Below are positions 1-8,599 of a stretch of DNA of 18,000 nt, piece after piece (position 1 is the first letter of the stretch; each line of letters opens with the position of its first letter). Below the pieces are notes generated by a model that was given only the letters and a program-made list of their open reading frames with translations, did not search any database and was not told where the DNA came from. Source of the stretch: Psilocybe azurescens (Eukaryota > Basidiomycota > Agaricomycetes > Agaricales > Agrocybaceae); contig JAJIRX010000349.1 in NCBI GenBank assembly GCA_023853785.1, positions 1-18,000 of the forward strand. The letters are read 5' to 3'. The translations under genes were made by a program, and so were the position numbers.

Positions 1-237
1 CACAAGACTATTCTCCAATTCAAAGTAAGTTAGATAACTTCAACTATCACTGAACTTATCAAATAAGATTGATAATAGAACCTACTGTTCAATTGTTCTT
101 TTCTTGATGATGTCGACTGGATTGCATTTGGCCGATATGAGTGCAATTACTCACTGAGATTTGGTGTCTGAAGATAATATTGACTGGTTGAAGAAAGATG
201 GTCTAAAGTTGTTCACATTTTGGCTGTAAGCTTTTTA

Positions 238-259
238 TTATATATATATATATATATAT
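238..259. repeat. TA dinucleotide microsatellite
   Basis: A run of alternating T and A of about 20 bases lies in AT-rich DNA left of the transposon-like coding blocks. It is a simple repeat with no other visible role. The flanking 1-500 stretch holds short coding-like fragments but no frame I could assign. Confidence 0.9.
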
Positions 260-502
260 TAACTTGAATTTTTTTCTATTTGTAGTCAACATATGATCTA
301 AGTCCTGGTTTGATATCAGGATTACCAGGTCGTATTGGATCTATTTCTAGCCAATCCTCTTACCATCTGGCTCTTACTCTGGTATTCGCTCTGAGTCTCC
401 TCTCCGTCACAACACTATTACAACAGTGTCAGCACCTTTGACTATTCAAGAAGATTCTGAAGAAGTACCATGGCTTACTTCATCAGGCATTCCAACTCCT
501 AA

Positions 503-900
503 ATACCAAAGCGCTTAGCTGAAGAATTAGGCATTGATTCATACTATATGAATCGTTCTGGTAAGGTATACAATTTTACAGTTGGTTACAAAGAGTGCAA
601 AGCAGCAATCAAGAGAGCTAAAGAAATCAACAATAGTGGAAACTGGCCTATTGATATTCCTATTATGTGAGGAGCATTATTGAAGTTTTCATTGAAAGTC
701 TGCTTGGCATCAAAATTATGGTTTTTTACAAGTGTCAAGTTATTATCCTGATTTGGTGGACTGGTTGGAAAATTCAGAAGCACCTAAAGAAGAAAACAAA
801 ATAGTTTGGGAGTGGAGAAGGCAGAGTACACTATAGCCGACTTGAAAGAGTTTTAGAGAATCAAGGGACTTTGCGTAAGTCCAAGGCCAAGATCAGCTGA
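503..900 (+). pseudogene. Decayed coding block with SAP-like motif, probably transposon-linked
   Basis: Three adjoining open segments look like one disrupted protein. 503-670 reads KRLAEELGIDSYYMNRSGKV and onward to a TGA. 735-836 (another frame) reads YYPDLVDWLENSEAPKEENK and VWEW. From 821, back in the first frame, comes AEYTIADLKEF, an in-frame TAG, then RIKGL. The last piece resembles a SAP domain, a helix-turn-helix that binds AT-rich DNA, whose usual pattern is a leucine-rich first helix followed by a GLP-like turn. The block sits about 200 bp upstream of a CxC5/CxC6 transposon protein on the same strand with similar AT-rich base use, so it may belong to the same element. The family assignment rests on motif resemblance only; the frame changes and the stop say it is not functional as given. 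Confidence 0.4.
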
Positions 901-1008
901 CATTCTCTTTCACCGACTTCACCTTTAATTGGAAGAAACAAGTCAAAAATAATCGGGAACAGCGTAGGAGGTAGGCAATATTGCAATATCTTTTTTTTCT
1001 GTTTTTCT

Positions 1009-1078
1009 TGTTTGAAAACTTTCTTTTTCTTTTTTTCTTTAAAAAAATTTAAAATTTAAAATTTAAAAAAACTAATAT
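1009..1078. repeat. Poly-T tract followed by AAAATTT repeats
   Basis: A T-rich tract leads into three tandem copies of a heptamer like aaattta just before the CxC5-like coding region. It is low-complexity DNA and could act as an upstream nucleosome-free stretch, but nothing in the sequence proves that. Confidence 0.7.
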
Positions 1079-1083
1079 GTATT

Positions 1084-3535
1084 TTGTGTACTTGTAGTCT
1101 GGTTTTGACATTGGTCTCTCTGGCTTCCAAACCTGTAACATCATCTAATAGACATTTTGATAACTTTGTCTATGTTTTACTCTATCTTGCAACTGTCTTG
1201 TTTTGCAATGCTGCTCGACTACCAGCATATCTGAAAGTACTTGGGTCACTAGTGTTTCTTCCTTTAGTGTGTGCTACTCCTCAAACACAGCCATTTCCAG
1301 ATATACCTTTTATGTCTTTAGTGAATTTATTCAAAAGACATTTAACTCTGAAGTGTCTCTGGCAACAGTATTGCTGGTATTATTTTCAATGACAGAAAAT
1401 CCTGAACTACTCAGCTTACATGCTCGACAAAAAATCCTGTCTTTCAAGGAGAACGTAAAGTTGTATCTTCAGGATGGATAAGATCTCTATCTCGTGGCAT
1501 TATGCATAAATTACAAGACACCCAAAAACTCCTTTTTCCCTCTATGGAGAATATTCTAAAACTCATCGAGTTGCAAAGTTGGCCTCCAAACTTGATGCAC
1601 TTGCAATTTTGCTTAAACTTACTCCATATGATAAAAATAACAAATTCAAGGGCAAGCTGCTTCCTGTATCATATGACAGCATTCAAGGTGTTCTAACAAT
1701 TTGTCCAAATTCTGTTGTATGTGTAAATGTAGCCTGCAAACCCTCAAGGTTTATTGCAAACCAGTTTACCATGTGATATTCCATTAGTCACTCTATACAA
1801 AGAAAATATCATCTATCAAGATACTCCAGTTTTGATGGGAAAATGCCTTAATTGCAACACTTTCTACTATGCTGATCATGAGCGTTTTCAAGATCAACAA
1901 GGCCAATGGAATAAGTGTTATTTAAATTCAGCAAGGTTTCTAAAAGTTGGTCAAGTAACATGGGTTGATAGAAAATTTTCACATTCAGTTCTGAGTGGGA
2001 TGTATAACTTTCATGGATCAGCAGCTGCTTATACCCAATTCTGGAATGACTGCAACTTAGTCACAGGATCAGACTTACAAGTTGCTAAACGTCTGATCTG
2101 GCAAACATTTATCCAAGAATCTATCAGGTCAATTGCAAGCAGTAAAAATGTTAACTTGGAGTTGCCAGACAAACTGAACGTTAAAGAAGTTGCAATTCAA
2201 GCATTTTCTAAACTAGGAGAGGCAGGAAAGTTAGAACCTGCTAAGAATCATTCTTGTTCACAATGTACTCAGCCATACAGAGCTACTGCAGATTTTATGG
2301 CAAATGATGATCCTGCAGCAGTTCAAGGTGCTGATGAAAACACTACAGTACCTGTTTTAATTGGAGAAAATGCAGCAATATCTGCACAGAACACTATTGA
2401 ACAACGAGCTGCCGCACGGAACAAGAGCAAATAACTTGCATTCTAATGTAAACTCAAATAATGATGAAATGGATATTGACTATGATGATTGCACAATGAT
2501 AGTACTAGATGGTCTTGTTATGGGTCCTATAGTAAGTTAGACTATTATTTTTTATTTTTAGAAATGACTAAAGCTTGTTTAAGCACTGTGCATTTGAAGG
2601 CTGTACTCAAGATGTAAAGAATGCAAGAGGTGGAGCTTTTGTGAAAACCATGAAAGACAATATGGGAACAAATGCCGTGTTCGTATTTGTCAAGCAATAA
2701 AAGTTGAAAACACACAAGCATGTCAACAGCATCAGCCAGAATGGAAGAAATATAAACTTGATCATAACAGGTCAACTTTGGCTGGGGTTAGACGAATGCT
2801 TCAAAGACCTGATGAAGCTAACCCTTGGCAACCTGGTCTTTGCAGAACTATTCAGGCTCATGATGATGATGGAGACATTGAAATCCCAAGAGATAATTAC
2901 TTTGGGCCTGGTTGATGATATTGTGTTGAAACAATGACTGCACCATGTGGAGTTGTGATTGCATGGACTAAATTTGATAAGTCTGAATCACCAACTAAGA
3001 TTCTGAACTGGTTGCAATCTGTTTATCCAACTGAAGAATCTCGGCCATCCTATATTTGTATTGATAAAGGTTGCCAAGTCCTTCGAACAAGTATTGTAAA
3101 CAGAACTTGGGAATCTTGGCAAAAACTAGTCGATTTATTGTTGATTCATACCATTATATTAACCATCGAACAAGTGATTATCTATGCCGTAAATGGTGTA
3201 ATCCAGCTCCATTAAATGGTTCTGCTCCAAATCTTGTAGTTCTAGCAAAGACTAAAGATGGAACAGAATATCTTCAGCGAGCATTTAATACACAAGCATG
3301 TGAACAATTAAATTCATGGTTAGGTGGCTTTGATTCAATTCTAAAGCGCATGAAATCTGGGAATTTTAATTGGTTTTTACATTCAATGCTGTTCTATCAC
3401 ACTCAACATGTCATTCAAAAGCAGAAACAAAGAGAAAAGCTTCATCAAATTGATGATACTGAAGATGATGAAGGAGAAGAAAAGAATGAAAATTATATTG
3501 AAAGACACTGGGATATGGAAGATGATGAGGCATAA
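1084..3535 (+). pseudogene. CxC5/CxC6 cysteine-cluster protein of KDZ-type transposons, frameshifted
   Basis: This is a long protein assembled from consecutive frames. The N-terminal part (1084-1750) needs frame changes near 1300, 1440, 1560 and 1745. 1754-2434 is the CxC5-like region: GKCLNCNTFYYADHERF with a CxxC pair, WxDRKFS, and a second CSQC pair. A likely 52-nt intron at 2532-2583 (GTAAGT donor) leads to a CxC6-like cluster starting HCAFEGC, then more Cys/His pairs to about 2730. The C-terminal half keeps acidic residues spaced like a DDE nuclease: Asp in CIDKGC (3063-3065), Asp in VDSYHYINH (3143-3145), and Glu in ACEQLNSWLGGF (3302-3304). The tail is acidic and ends with a stop at 3533-3535. 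CxC5/CxC6 modules are known neighbours of KDZ (Kyakuja-Dileera-Zisupton) transposases in basidiomycetes; the nuclease role is my inference. At least two breaks lie in T or A runs (near 2637 and 3120), so some may be sequence errors. Confidence 0.75.
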
Positions 3536-3599
3536 GTGTGTAGAAAAGAAGTGTATTCTAGTGTACCACTATAAATTATTTGATTTAATTTGAAGACTT

Positions 3600-3750
3600 T
3601 AAGAGCTTCATATAGACTTTTACAAAGAATCTATTTACAAGCTTGTAAGTCTACTACTCACTTAGATAATGAATTTGAAATAAATATACAAAAGCTCTAT
3701 CTAGATTCTATCTAGACCTTGACTATACTAATAAAAATAAAAAATATTAA
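3600..3750. other. AT-rich trailer of the transposon block
   Basis: No gene is visible. The sequence holds an imperfect inverted pair, aagagctt near 3600 and aagctct near 3694, and repeated tctatctaga-like words. It could contain the right end of the CxC5/CxC6 element, but no matching left terminal repeat was found. Confidence 0.3.
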
Positions 3751-3754
3751 GACC

Positions 3755-4018
3755 TATGTGGAGTCTACACAGAGTCCATATGGAGTCCATTTCTTTTACT
3801 TCCATCTAAAGTGGAATCATTTTGAGTCCAGATGGAGTCCACCTGGACTCCACATGGCCTCAAGTGGAATTGTATGGAGTCTAAGTGGACTCCATCTGGA
3901 CTCCATCTGGACTCTACTTATCAAAGATGACTTTTTGAACATTTATATATGTTCCAGGTGGACTCCATGTGGAGTCCACCACTTTGTATGGAGTTGGTGG
4001 ACTCCATATGGAGTATAT
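3755..4018. repeat. Array of near-palindromic TGGAGTCCA / TGGACTCCA motifs
   Basis: About fifteen copies of a 9-mer, exact or with one or two changes, occur in both orientations over roughly 260 bp. TGGAGTCCA and TGGACTCCA are each other's reverse complement. The best pair forms a 24-bp near-perfect hairpin at 3957-3980 (ggtggactcca, two-base centre, tggagtccacc). Spacing is irregular, so it is not a simple tandem satellite. A MITE or subterminal transposon repeat is the likeliest explanation. Confidence 0.8.
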
Positions 4019-4032
4019 GGGTGGAGGTAAAG

Positions 4033-4227
4033 TACACCTGTCCGGTCATTTCCAGTGGACAGTCCGCCCGGACAGTCTGTTGGACTTGTAGTCCGGTCAG
4101 ACTTTCACCAGAATCTCACCGGAATCTCACTGGAAAATTTCAGCAGTCCTAGACCAGAAAATTGTCATTCTGAATATAAAAAGTCCAACGGAGTCCGGAC
4201 CGGAGTCCGACCAAAAATGGGGGCCGT
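4033..4227. mobile_element. Candidate MITE rich in TCCGG inverted repeats
   Basis: The segment begins TACACCTGTCCGG and ends with GGGGCCGT, and is bracketed by the same 6-mer GTAAAG at 4027-4032 and 4228-4233. Internally it has several agtccgg and ccggact words in opposite orientations. The terminal similarity is weak (CACCTGTCC against CACGGCCCC on the other strand), so the element boundary is tentative. It lies just where similarity to the terpene-cyclase gene on the minus strand fades, so it may have helped truncate that gene. Confidence 0.35.
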
Positions 4228-5179
4228 GTAAAGACCTCCCAAAGCGCTTCTTCTGAGTGATGTGAGCCCTATTGTAGATATAGTTATTTCTCTCCCGCAA
4301 GGTCCTCCTTGTAGAATCTGTAGTATTTGTCTCAGTGAGAATTTAGTCGTGACGGGGCTTAAAGGGACGTACAATAATATATTGTTAGTAAGGTTGACGT
4401 AGAACACAATGTCTTCAATCACTTGAACATAAATCGTCATGTCGAGATTGAGCTCCTTTGAGAAGAGCATGAACGCAAAGGCCGCGGAACTGCCCGTCTT
4501 GTTGTGCAGGAAATATGGCCACGAACGAGCAGCTTGGGAAAGTTGCATATCGCGAATAGCCGGCATCTGCTCCAATAGACACCCGTTGAAGAAGTCCAGG
4601 TGATACATATCGGCTAGGTGTGCACGAAAGTCATTAAGGAAAGATCCTTCAGGATTCTTGCAAGTAAGCATGCGCTCTTGGAATCCCTCTAGGAACCAAG
4701 GAAATTTTTGTCCGAGATCGTCAACGTAGATCAGGTACCTGGAAGATCTATTGATAAAACACTTTATATCTCAATTTTTGGGACGTTGCACCATGTATAG
4801 CGAGCAATTTGTAGTCGTACTGCCGGTGAATGGTCAGAATATCCAAGCTAGTATTTTCAATTACTTGGTTAGTACATCTCGAGGTCATAGTTCAAAAGAG
4901 AATCTCACCTCTGCCAGAGTGGAAGATTCTCGACATAAGGCTCTGGAACCATTTGCCTCCTGTGTTATAGGCAGCAAATTCAGTTAGCAAGGCCTGATAA
5001 GTCTCATTGTTGTCGGATATAGGATCCTGAGGGGAATATTTTAGATTTTCAATGAAAGTGGTGAAAATCCTCTTGATAGAGGTAAGTGATTCGGTTTTGG
5101 CGACATGGGCTGTCAGTGAGCTCGACGGCTCAGACGCTTCGGAGTGAGAGGTGTGATAGGTGTATGATTGAGTAGCCAT
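4220..5179 (-). pseudogene. Trichodiene-synthase-family (TRI5-like) terpene cyclase, broken and truncated
   Basis: Four exons are supported on the minus strand: 5179-4909, 4847-4792, 4738-4373 and 4317 to about 4225, separated by GT-AG introns of 50-65 nt. Family members cyclise farnesyl diphosphate to sesquiterpenes in the cytosol using Mg ions. The aspartate-rich metal site is visible as YVDDLGQ at the start of exon 3; DFFNGC in the middle of exon 3 matches the family. The second metal-binding (NSE-type) region straddles the third intron and has Asn-Asn where Asn-Asp is usual. Damage: exons 1 and 2 do not join in phase, exon 4 has a frameshift near 4290 in an A run, and the C-terminal part is missing where repeat DNA begins. 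Length is about 260 residues against roughly 330-380 for the family. The start at 5179 is preferred over an in-frame ATG at 5284 because a TATA box lies between them. Basidiomycetes have many such cyclases with different products, so the product cannot be named. Confidence 0.65.
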
Positions 5180-5211
5180 GAGTGTCTGAAGAGCTATAAA
5201 ATGTGCAAGAC

Positions 5212-5219
5212 CTTTTATA
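5212..5219 (-). promoter_or_regulatory. TATA box of the terpene-cyclase gene
   Basis: Read on the minus strand this is TATAAAAG, placed 33 bp upstream of the ATG at 5179, which would give a very short leader. Its position argues against the longer in-frame start at 5284. Confidence 0.5.
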
Positions 5220-5284
5220 GTCATAACCTTGGGTCTCTGTTTGCTTGAAGAGGACCTGTAATTATCTCGAATAAAAGCCACCAT

Positions 5285-5910
5285 CCCGTGGCCCCTTTCG
5301 CAGACGGAGAGTTCTCATTACTCCCATCATCACATCAAAGTTTGAAATTTTCACAACATACGAACATTAAGCCTTCCAGCTTCCGGAGATCTGCTACTCC
5401 GAGTAAATGACTTGCATATAATTATCTTTTTCTGCAGACAACTCACAATATAGGACTCAAGGAGTACTGAAAATGTGTACGGTACTATACCCTTTACAGA
5501 ACGAGCCGGCACCATTGTACATTGTCCCTACACTAAAATTCATTATACAGGACAGAATTTGTGCTATCTCGTAGAATTGAGAACGCTAGTCAAACGTTCG
5601 GTCCGATATCACCCAAGACACCGTAAAAAGTGTCAAGCCGGTACAGAGAACAGCGTCACCGGGATTTTTCTGAAATCATAAATGATAAAATAGCATGGAT
5701 AGATCTCGGACCGGACATCGTTAGGCAGAGGAAGATCCGAGAGCAAAGCCATACTTTAACTATGCATGAAATTCCTCGTGACCAAATATCAGACCGTCAA
5801 AGGTTATGCATAAAAATAACAATAACATATGGGTATTTAAGCGTCAGCCCGCGCTTTACTGTTGATATGAGAACTTGAAGTTTTCATAGTCAACGCAGTA
5901 TTCTACCAGA
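5285..5910. other. Spacer with no recognised gene
   Basis: The region separates the divergently oriented terpene-cyclase relic (minus) and the gene starting at 5911 (plus), so it may hold both promoters. Open frames here are short and have no recognisable motif. Confidence 0.5.
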
Positions 5911-6273
5911 ATGGCCCCCTTTGCATCATTTAGATTGTCGGTTGTCGGACTGCTTTTCATTCGTTACTCTGTGTCCGACGGCAAAGTGATGACTGGATTA
6001 CCAGTGGTGTGGCTATCCCACAACGTCGGCAATTCAATATTCACTCCGGCTGAAATTTTATGGCCAGACTACGACGGACATGAGTTGTACGATACACCAT
6101 ATATAGTCGGAATTGTGAGTACTCCGCTCATTGTCTCTTGTAATTATTTGAACCTTATCTCTAATAGGAAATAGCACCTTTACTAGTAAGTAATTGAGTT
6201 CAATGGAACTTCGTGATTGCAGTCAATTTCATTTTAGGCACCAAAGACCAACCGCTCTGGTATCATCGAATGA
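5911..6273 (+). CDS. Unrecognised spliced gene start with signal-like N-terminus
   Basis: Exon 1 (5911-6114) begins MAPFASFRLSVVGLLFI, a hydrophobic stretch that could be a signal peptide or anchor, and continues to PYIVGI. A GTGAGT donor at 6115 and CTAATAG acceptor at 6161-6167 define a 53-nt intron. Exon 2 is tiny (6168-6185, EIAPLL), followed by a GTAAGT donor and a TTTTAG acceptor at 6232-6237. Exon 3 reads APKTNRSGIIE and hits TGA at 6271-6273. The two clean introns in phase support a real gene. The stop is premature if the open frames downstream (to 6919) belong to it. No family recognised. Confidence 0.45.
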
Positions 6274-6309
6274 GACTCAGGCTGCGCTCACATGCTTAGT
6301 ATCCAATGA

Positions 6310-6919
6310 ATGATCGGTTCAAGGCTTCGAATAGAATTTTCTTTTATGGACCAAAGTTTAACGTCCGATCTCAAATGTCGCAATCGTGGGTATATGTTTC
6401 CATCTGCCTTATTGGAATTCGTTCGCTTTGTCCCCTATACCCCACCTTCGACAGGTGCAATGCTTTCTGCATCATTCTATGTCTATCTTATCTTGATATT
6501 TTCGTTCTGTTGTTCTGCACGGGGCCTTCCTTTCCACGATTATAACGAACCTTCAGGTCGTGGATGGTTGTCAATCTATTAGATCGGATACTCCTATCTA
6601 TTACATTCCGTGGTCGATTGGATCAAATGCTACTCTCCAATGAGAGACGCGTGGAATCAGGAATCAGGGAGACTTGGAGATCAATTATACCAACAGTGAA
6701 CCCTATTCAGTACGTTGACTGGATTAACCATCTCCGTCAATCTATTTGGGCTGATTCTATGCCCATAGCGATGACATCTTTCTCTTGAGAGCATTTGAAG
6801 ATCCTCATTTCATGTCTTACCATGAATTTTTATCTGAGTCATCCAAGGCGGGTCCTTTGCAGCACTTTTTTACAAGACTTCAGGCAAGGAATAACTCGGT
6901 AAAAGCATTATTCGCCTAG
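6310..6919 (+). pseudogene. Continuation of an unrecognised gene in three frames
   Basis: Three open segments follow each other on the same strand. 6310-6582 includes a hydrophobic helix (YVYLILIFSFCC). 6564-6780 includes IPTVNPIQYVDWINHLRQS. About 6760-6919 includes FLLRAFEDPHFMSYHEFLS and ends LFA with TAG at 6917-6919. The amino-acid composition looks like real protein throughout, but no single frame spans the region and I see no good splice sites between the segments. It is probably the body of the gene that starts at 5911, disrupted by indels. No family recognised. Confidence 0.35.
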
Positions 6920-6930
6920 AGAATAACAGA

Positions 6931-6943
6931 GAGACCAGTCAAT
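6931..6943. repeat. 13-bp target-site duplication, left copy
   Basis: gagaccagtcaat is repeated exactly at 7043-7055 and brackets the small LINE fragment. Confidence 0.75.
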
Positions 6944-7042
6944 TTCTTTTTATTGATTTATGTCTCTTGGGGCTTGGCCCCATACAGACCTATACAAACG
7001 TGATAACGATACACTTCGTATTTCTCCTTTCCCGTGAGCCCT
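6944..7042 (-). mobile_element. Severely 5'-truncated LINE 3' end (99 bp)
   Basis: The segment is flanked by an exact 13-bp direct repeat. Read on the minus strand it ends with AATAAA followed by an A-rich tail directly against the duplication, as expected for a retrotransposon copied by target-primed reverse transcription. Close to the tail is a small hairpin, TGGGGC-TTG-GCCCCA on the plus strand, resembling the 3' stem-loops many LINEs use for template recognition. It landed 12 bp after the stop codon of the preceding relic. Its body does not obviously match the larger LINE at 10301. Confidence 0.65.
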
Positions 7043-7055
7043 GAGACCAGTCAAT
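7043..7055. repeat. 13-bp target-site duplication, right copy
   Basis: Exact match to 6931-6943, gagaccagtcaat. Confidence 0.75.
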
Positions 7056-8590
7056 GTTCGACGTGCCTTCCAAATGCATTGGACGGGCATGCAAGAGACA
7101 GAAATAAGGCGCGAGACAACGCAAAAGAGAGCACCACACTCACCGACTTAAGAGGTGTGCTCCAAACGGCAGACGAACTATCGGGCCCAGTAGAGGGACG
7201 TGAGGACCCTGTGGGATGCAGCAGGCAGCCAAAGACGAAGTGGCAATTAACCCAGGTCTCCTGGGTCAAATCATATATACAATTAGACAGAAACCCGAGG
7301 AAGGGGCCCGCCCCTCAGAGGCTATAAGATAACATTAAAAAAGAGAATGACAGAAGCCTGACATCGACAACACTCTATATATTTTTCTTCTCCTTGTGTT
7401 GTAATGCCACCCACTGTCACATTCACGCAAATCTGAATCCCATTGGATCACATGTATATAAAGGCGCTCGATGGTTCAATTCCCATTGAATGCATTCTTT
7501 GTTAATTTTTTGTTTTGTTTTTCATACTAAGGCAATTTCCCAATTGCCATAAGTAAATTTTAATACTGCTTTTAGCTATGTTTAGATAGTTATGTAGGGC
7601 TTAGGAGATTAGAGCTAGGGCTTAGGTATCCATTTCTCTCAATACAGTAGCATATTCTCAGTTAGGTTGCAGAGTTAGCGTGGCTGGTTATGTTAGGTGG
7701 TTAGAGTACATTTTTTCTTTGAATCTTTTTTATTATTGTGCAATAAGCAAACGTGGGCTAATATGCACAGGTGTAGATGTACACCACTCTGCACTATTGT
7801 ATCTACTAGTGCTCAAAACATAGAGAGCGACAAACTTATATATCTAGGGGGTCTGTTTGTAAGGTGTAGGGAGACTTAAATTAACGTTCATTATGAGCCA
7901 GGGGGTTAGCGTAGGTCAGATTGCTTGAGAACACACATAAGCGCGCCCTTGAGCGCACACATAGGCAATGTCCCGTCGTGCGATTACCAAATAAGGTAAA
8001 TCGGTGATCTCCGATGCATCACGTGTAAATGAAAATGTGAGACGGTGGGAGCAAAGACAGGTTTCCAGACAAGGGGCGACTGTCGTTGGGAAATGGAATC
8101 ATCAGTCTGTGGAATCATCAGCGTGCCGTCCTCTTGTATGACAATCAAAGCCCCAGTGATCCGAGGCACCCTCAGCGGCATCGGCATCAGAACAAGGAGG
8201 CCTTGTTGGCTCTTGGAAAAATATACCGGCATGGTCATCAATTTCGCTTTGATTTCTTATCGTAATGTTATTCACGATGCTACACAATTCCAGCAGCCTA
8301 ATATAGAATATAATAATACAGAATTACAATATTAAGCGTAGACGAAAGACAAGATCAGTACAGATTGATATACATGTCTCGCAATTGCACCATCCATATG
8401 TGCTTGATCACGAAGATAATGGCGAAGATAGTAGGATAATGACAGGGAACCGAGGTTGAAGAAAGCCTCTCCAATTTCAACACACCTTCACCGCCGCTCT
8501 GGACTTGATATCACGATCATTTATCATCGGGGGCTGTCGTCCAGTGGATGTAGTGCCAGCACTCGCGCTATCCAATCTAGACATCTTCGT
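7056..8590. other. Long stretch without a recognised gene
   Basis: Open frames at 7034-7327 (plus) and 7984-8287 (minus, two overlapping frames) have no family signature. A TATATAAAG box at 7454-7462 is the strongest promoter-like word. Around 7590-7690 the word agggcttagg is repeated twice and ggttatgttagg-like words recur, suggesting old repeat DNA or a degraded LTR, but no long terminal repeat pair was found inside the window. Confidence 0.4.
7454..7462 (+). promoter_or_regulatory. TATA-box-like element without an assigned gene
   Basis: TATATAAAG followed about 13 bp later by GGTTCAATTCCC, a word close to a tRNA B box. No A box or cloverleaf partner is present, so a tRNA gene is not supported. 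It may be the promoter of a degraded element. Confidence 0.25.
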
Positions 8591-8599
8591 TCAATTCTC

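Noticed and set aside
586..783. Minus-strand frame 586-783 as a small protein
   Set aside because: It overlaps plus-strand segments with better protein-like content and has no motif.
1..3540. CRISPR, prophage or bacterial operon
   Set aside because: There are introns, poly(A) tails and eukaryotic protein families, no ribosome-binding sites, and no evenly spaced repeats with unique spacers.
7468..7480. GGTTCAATTCCC as a tRNA B box
   Set aside because: No A box at the right distance and no pairing acceptor stem or anticodon arm could be drawn, so no tRNA is claimed.
7300..7960. A solo LTR
   Set aside because: A TATA box and repeat words are present, but I could not find TG...CA ends with a flanking short duplication.
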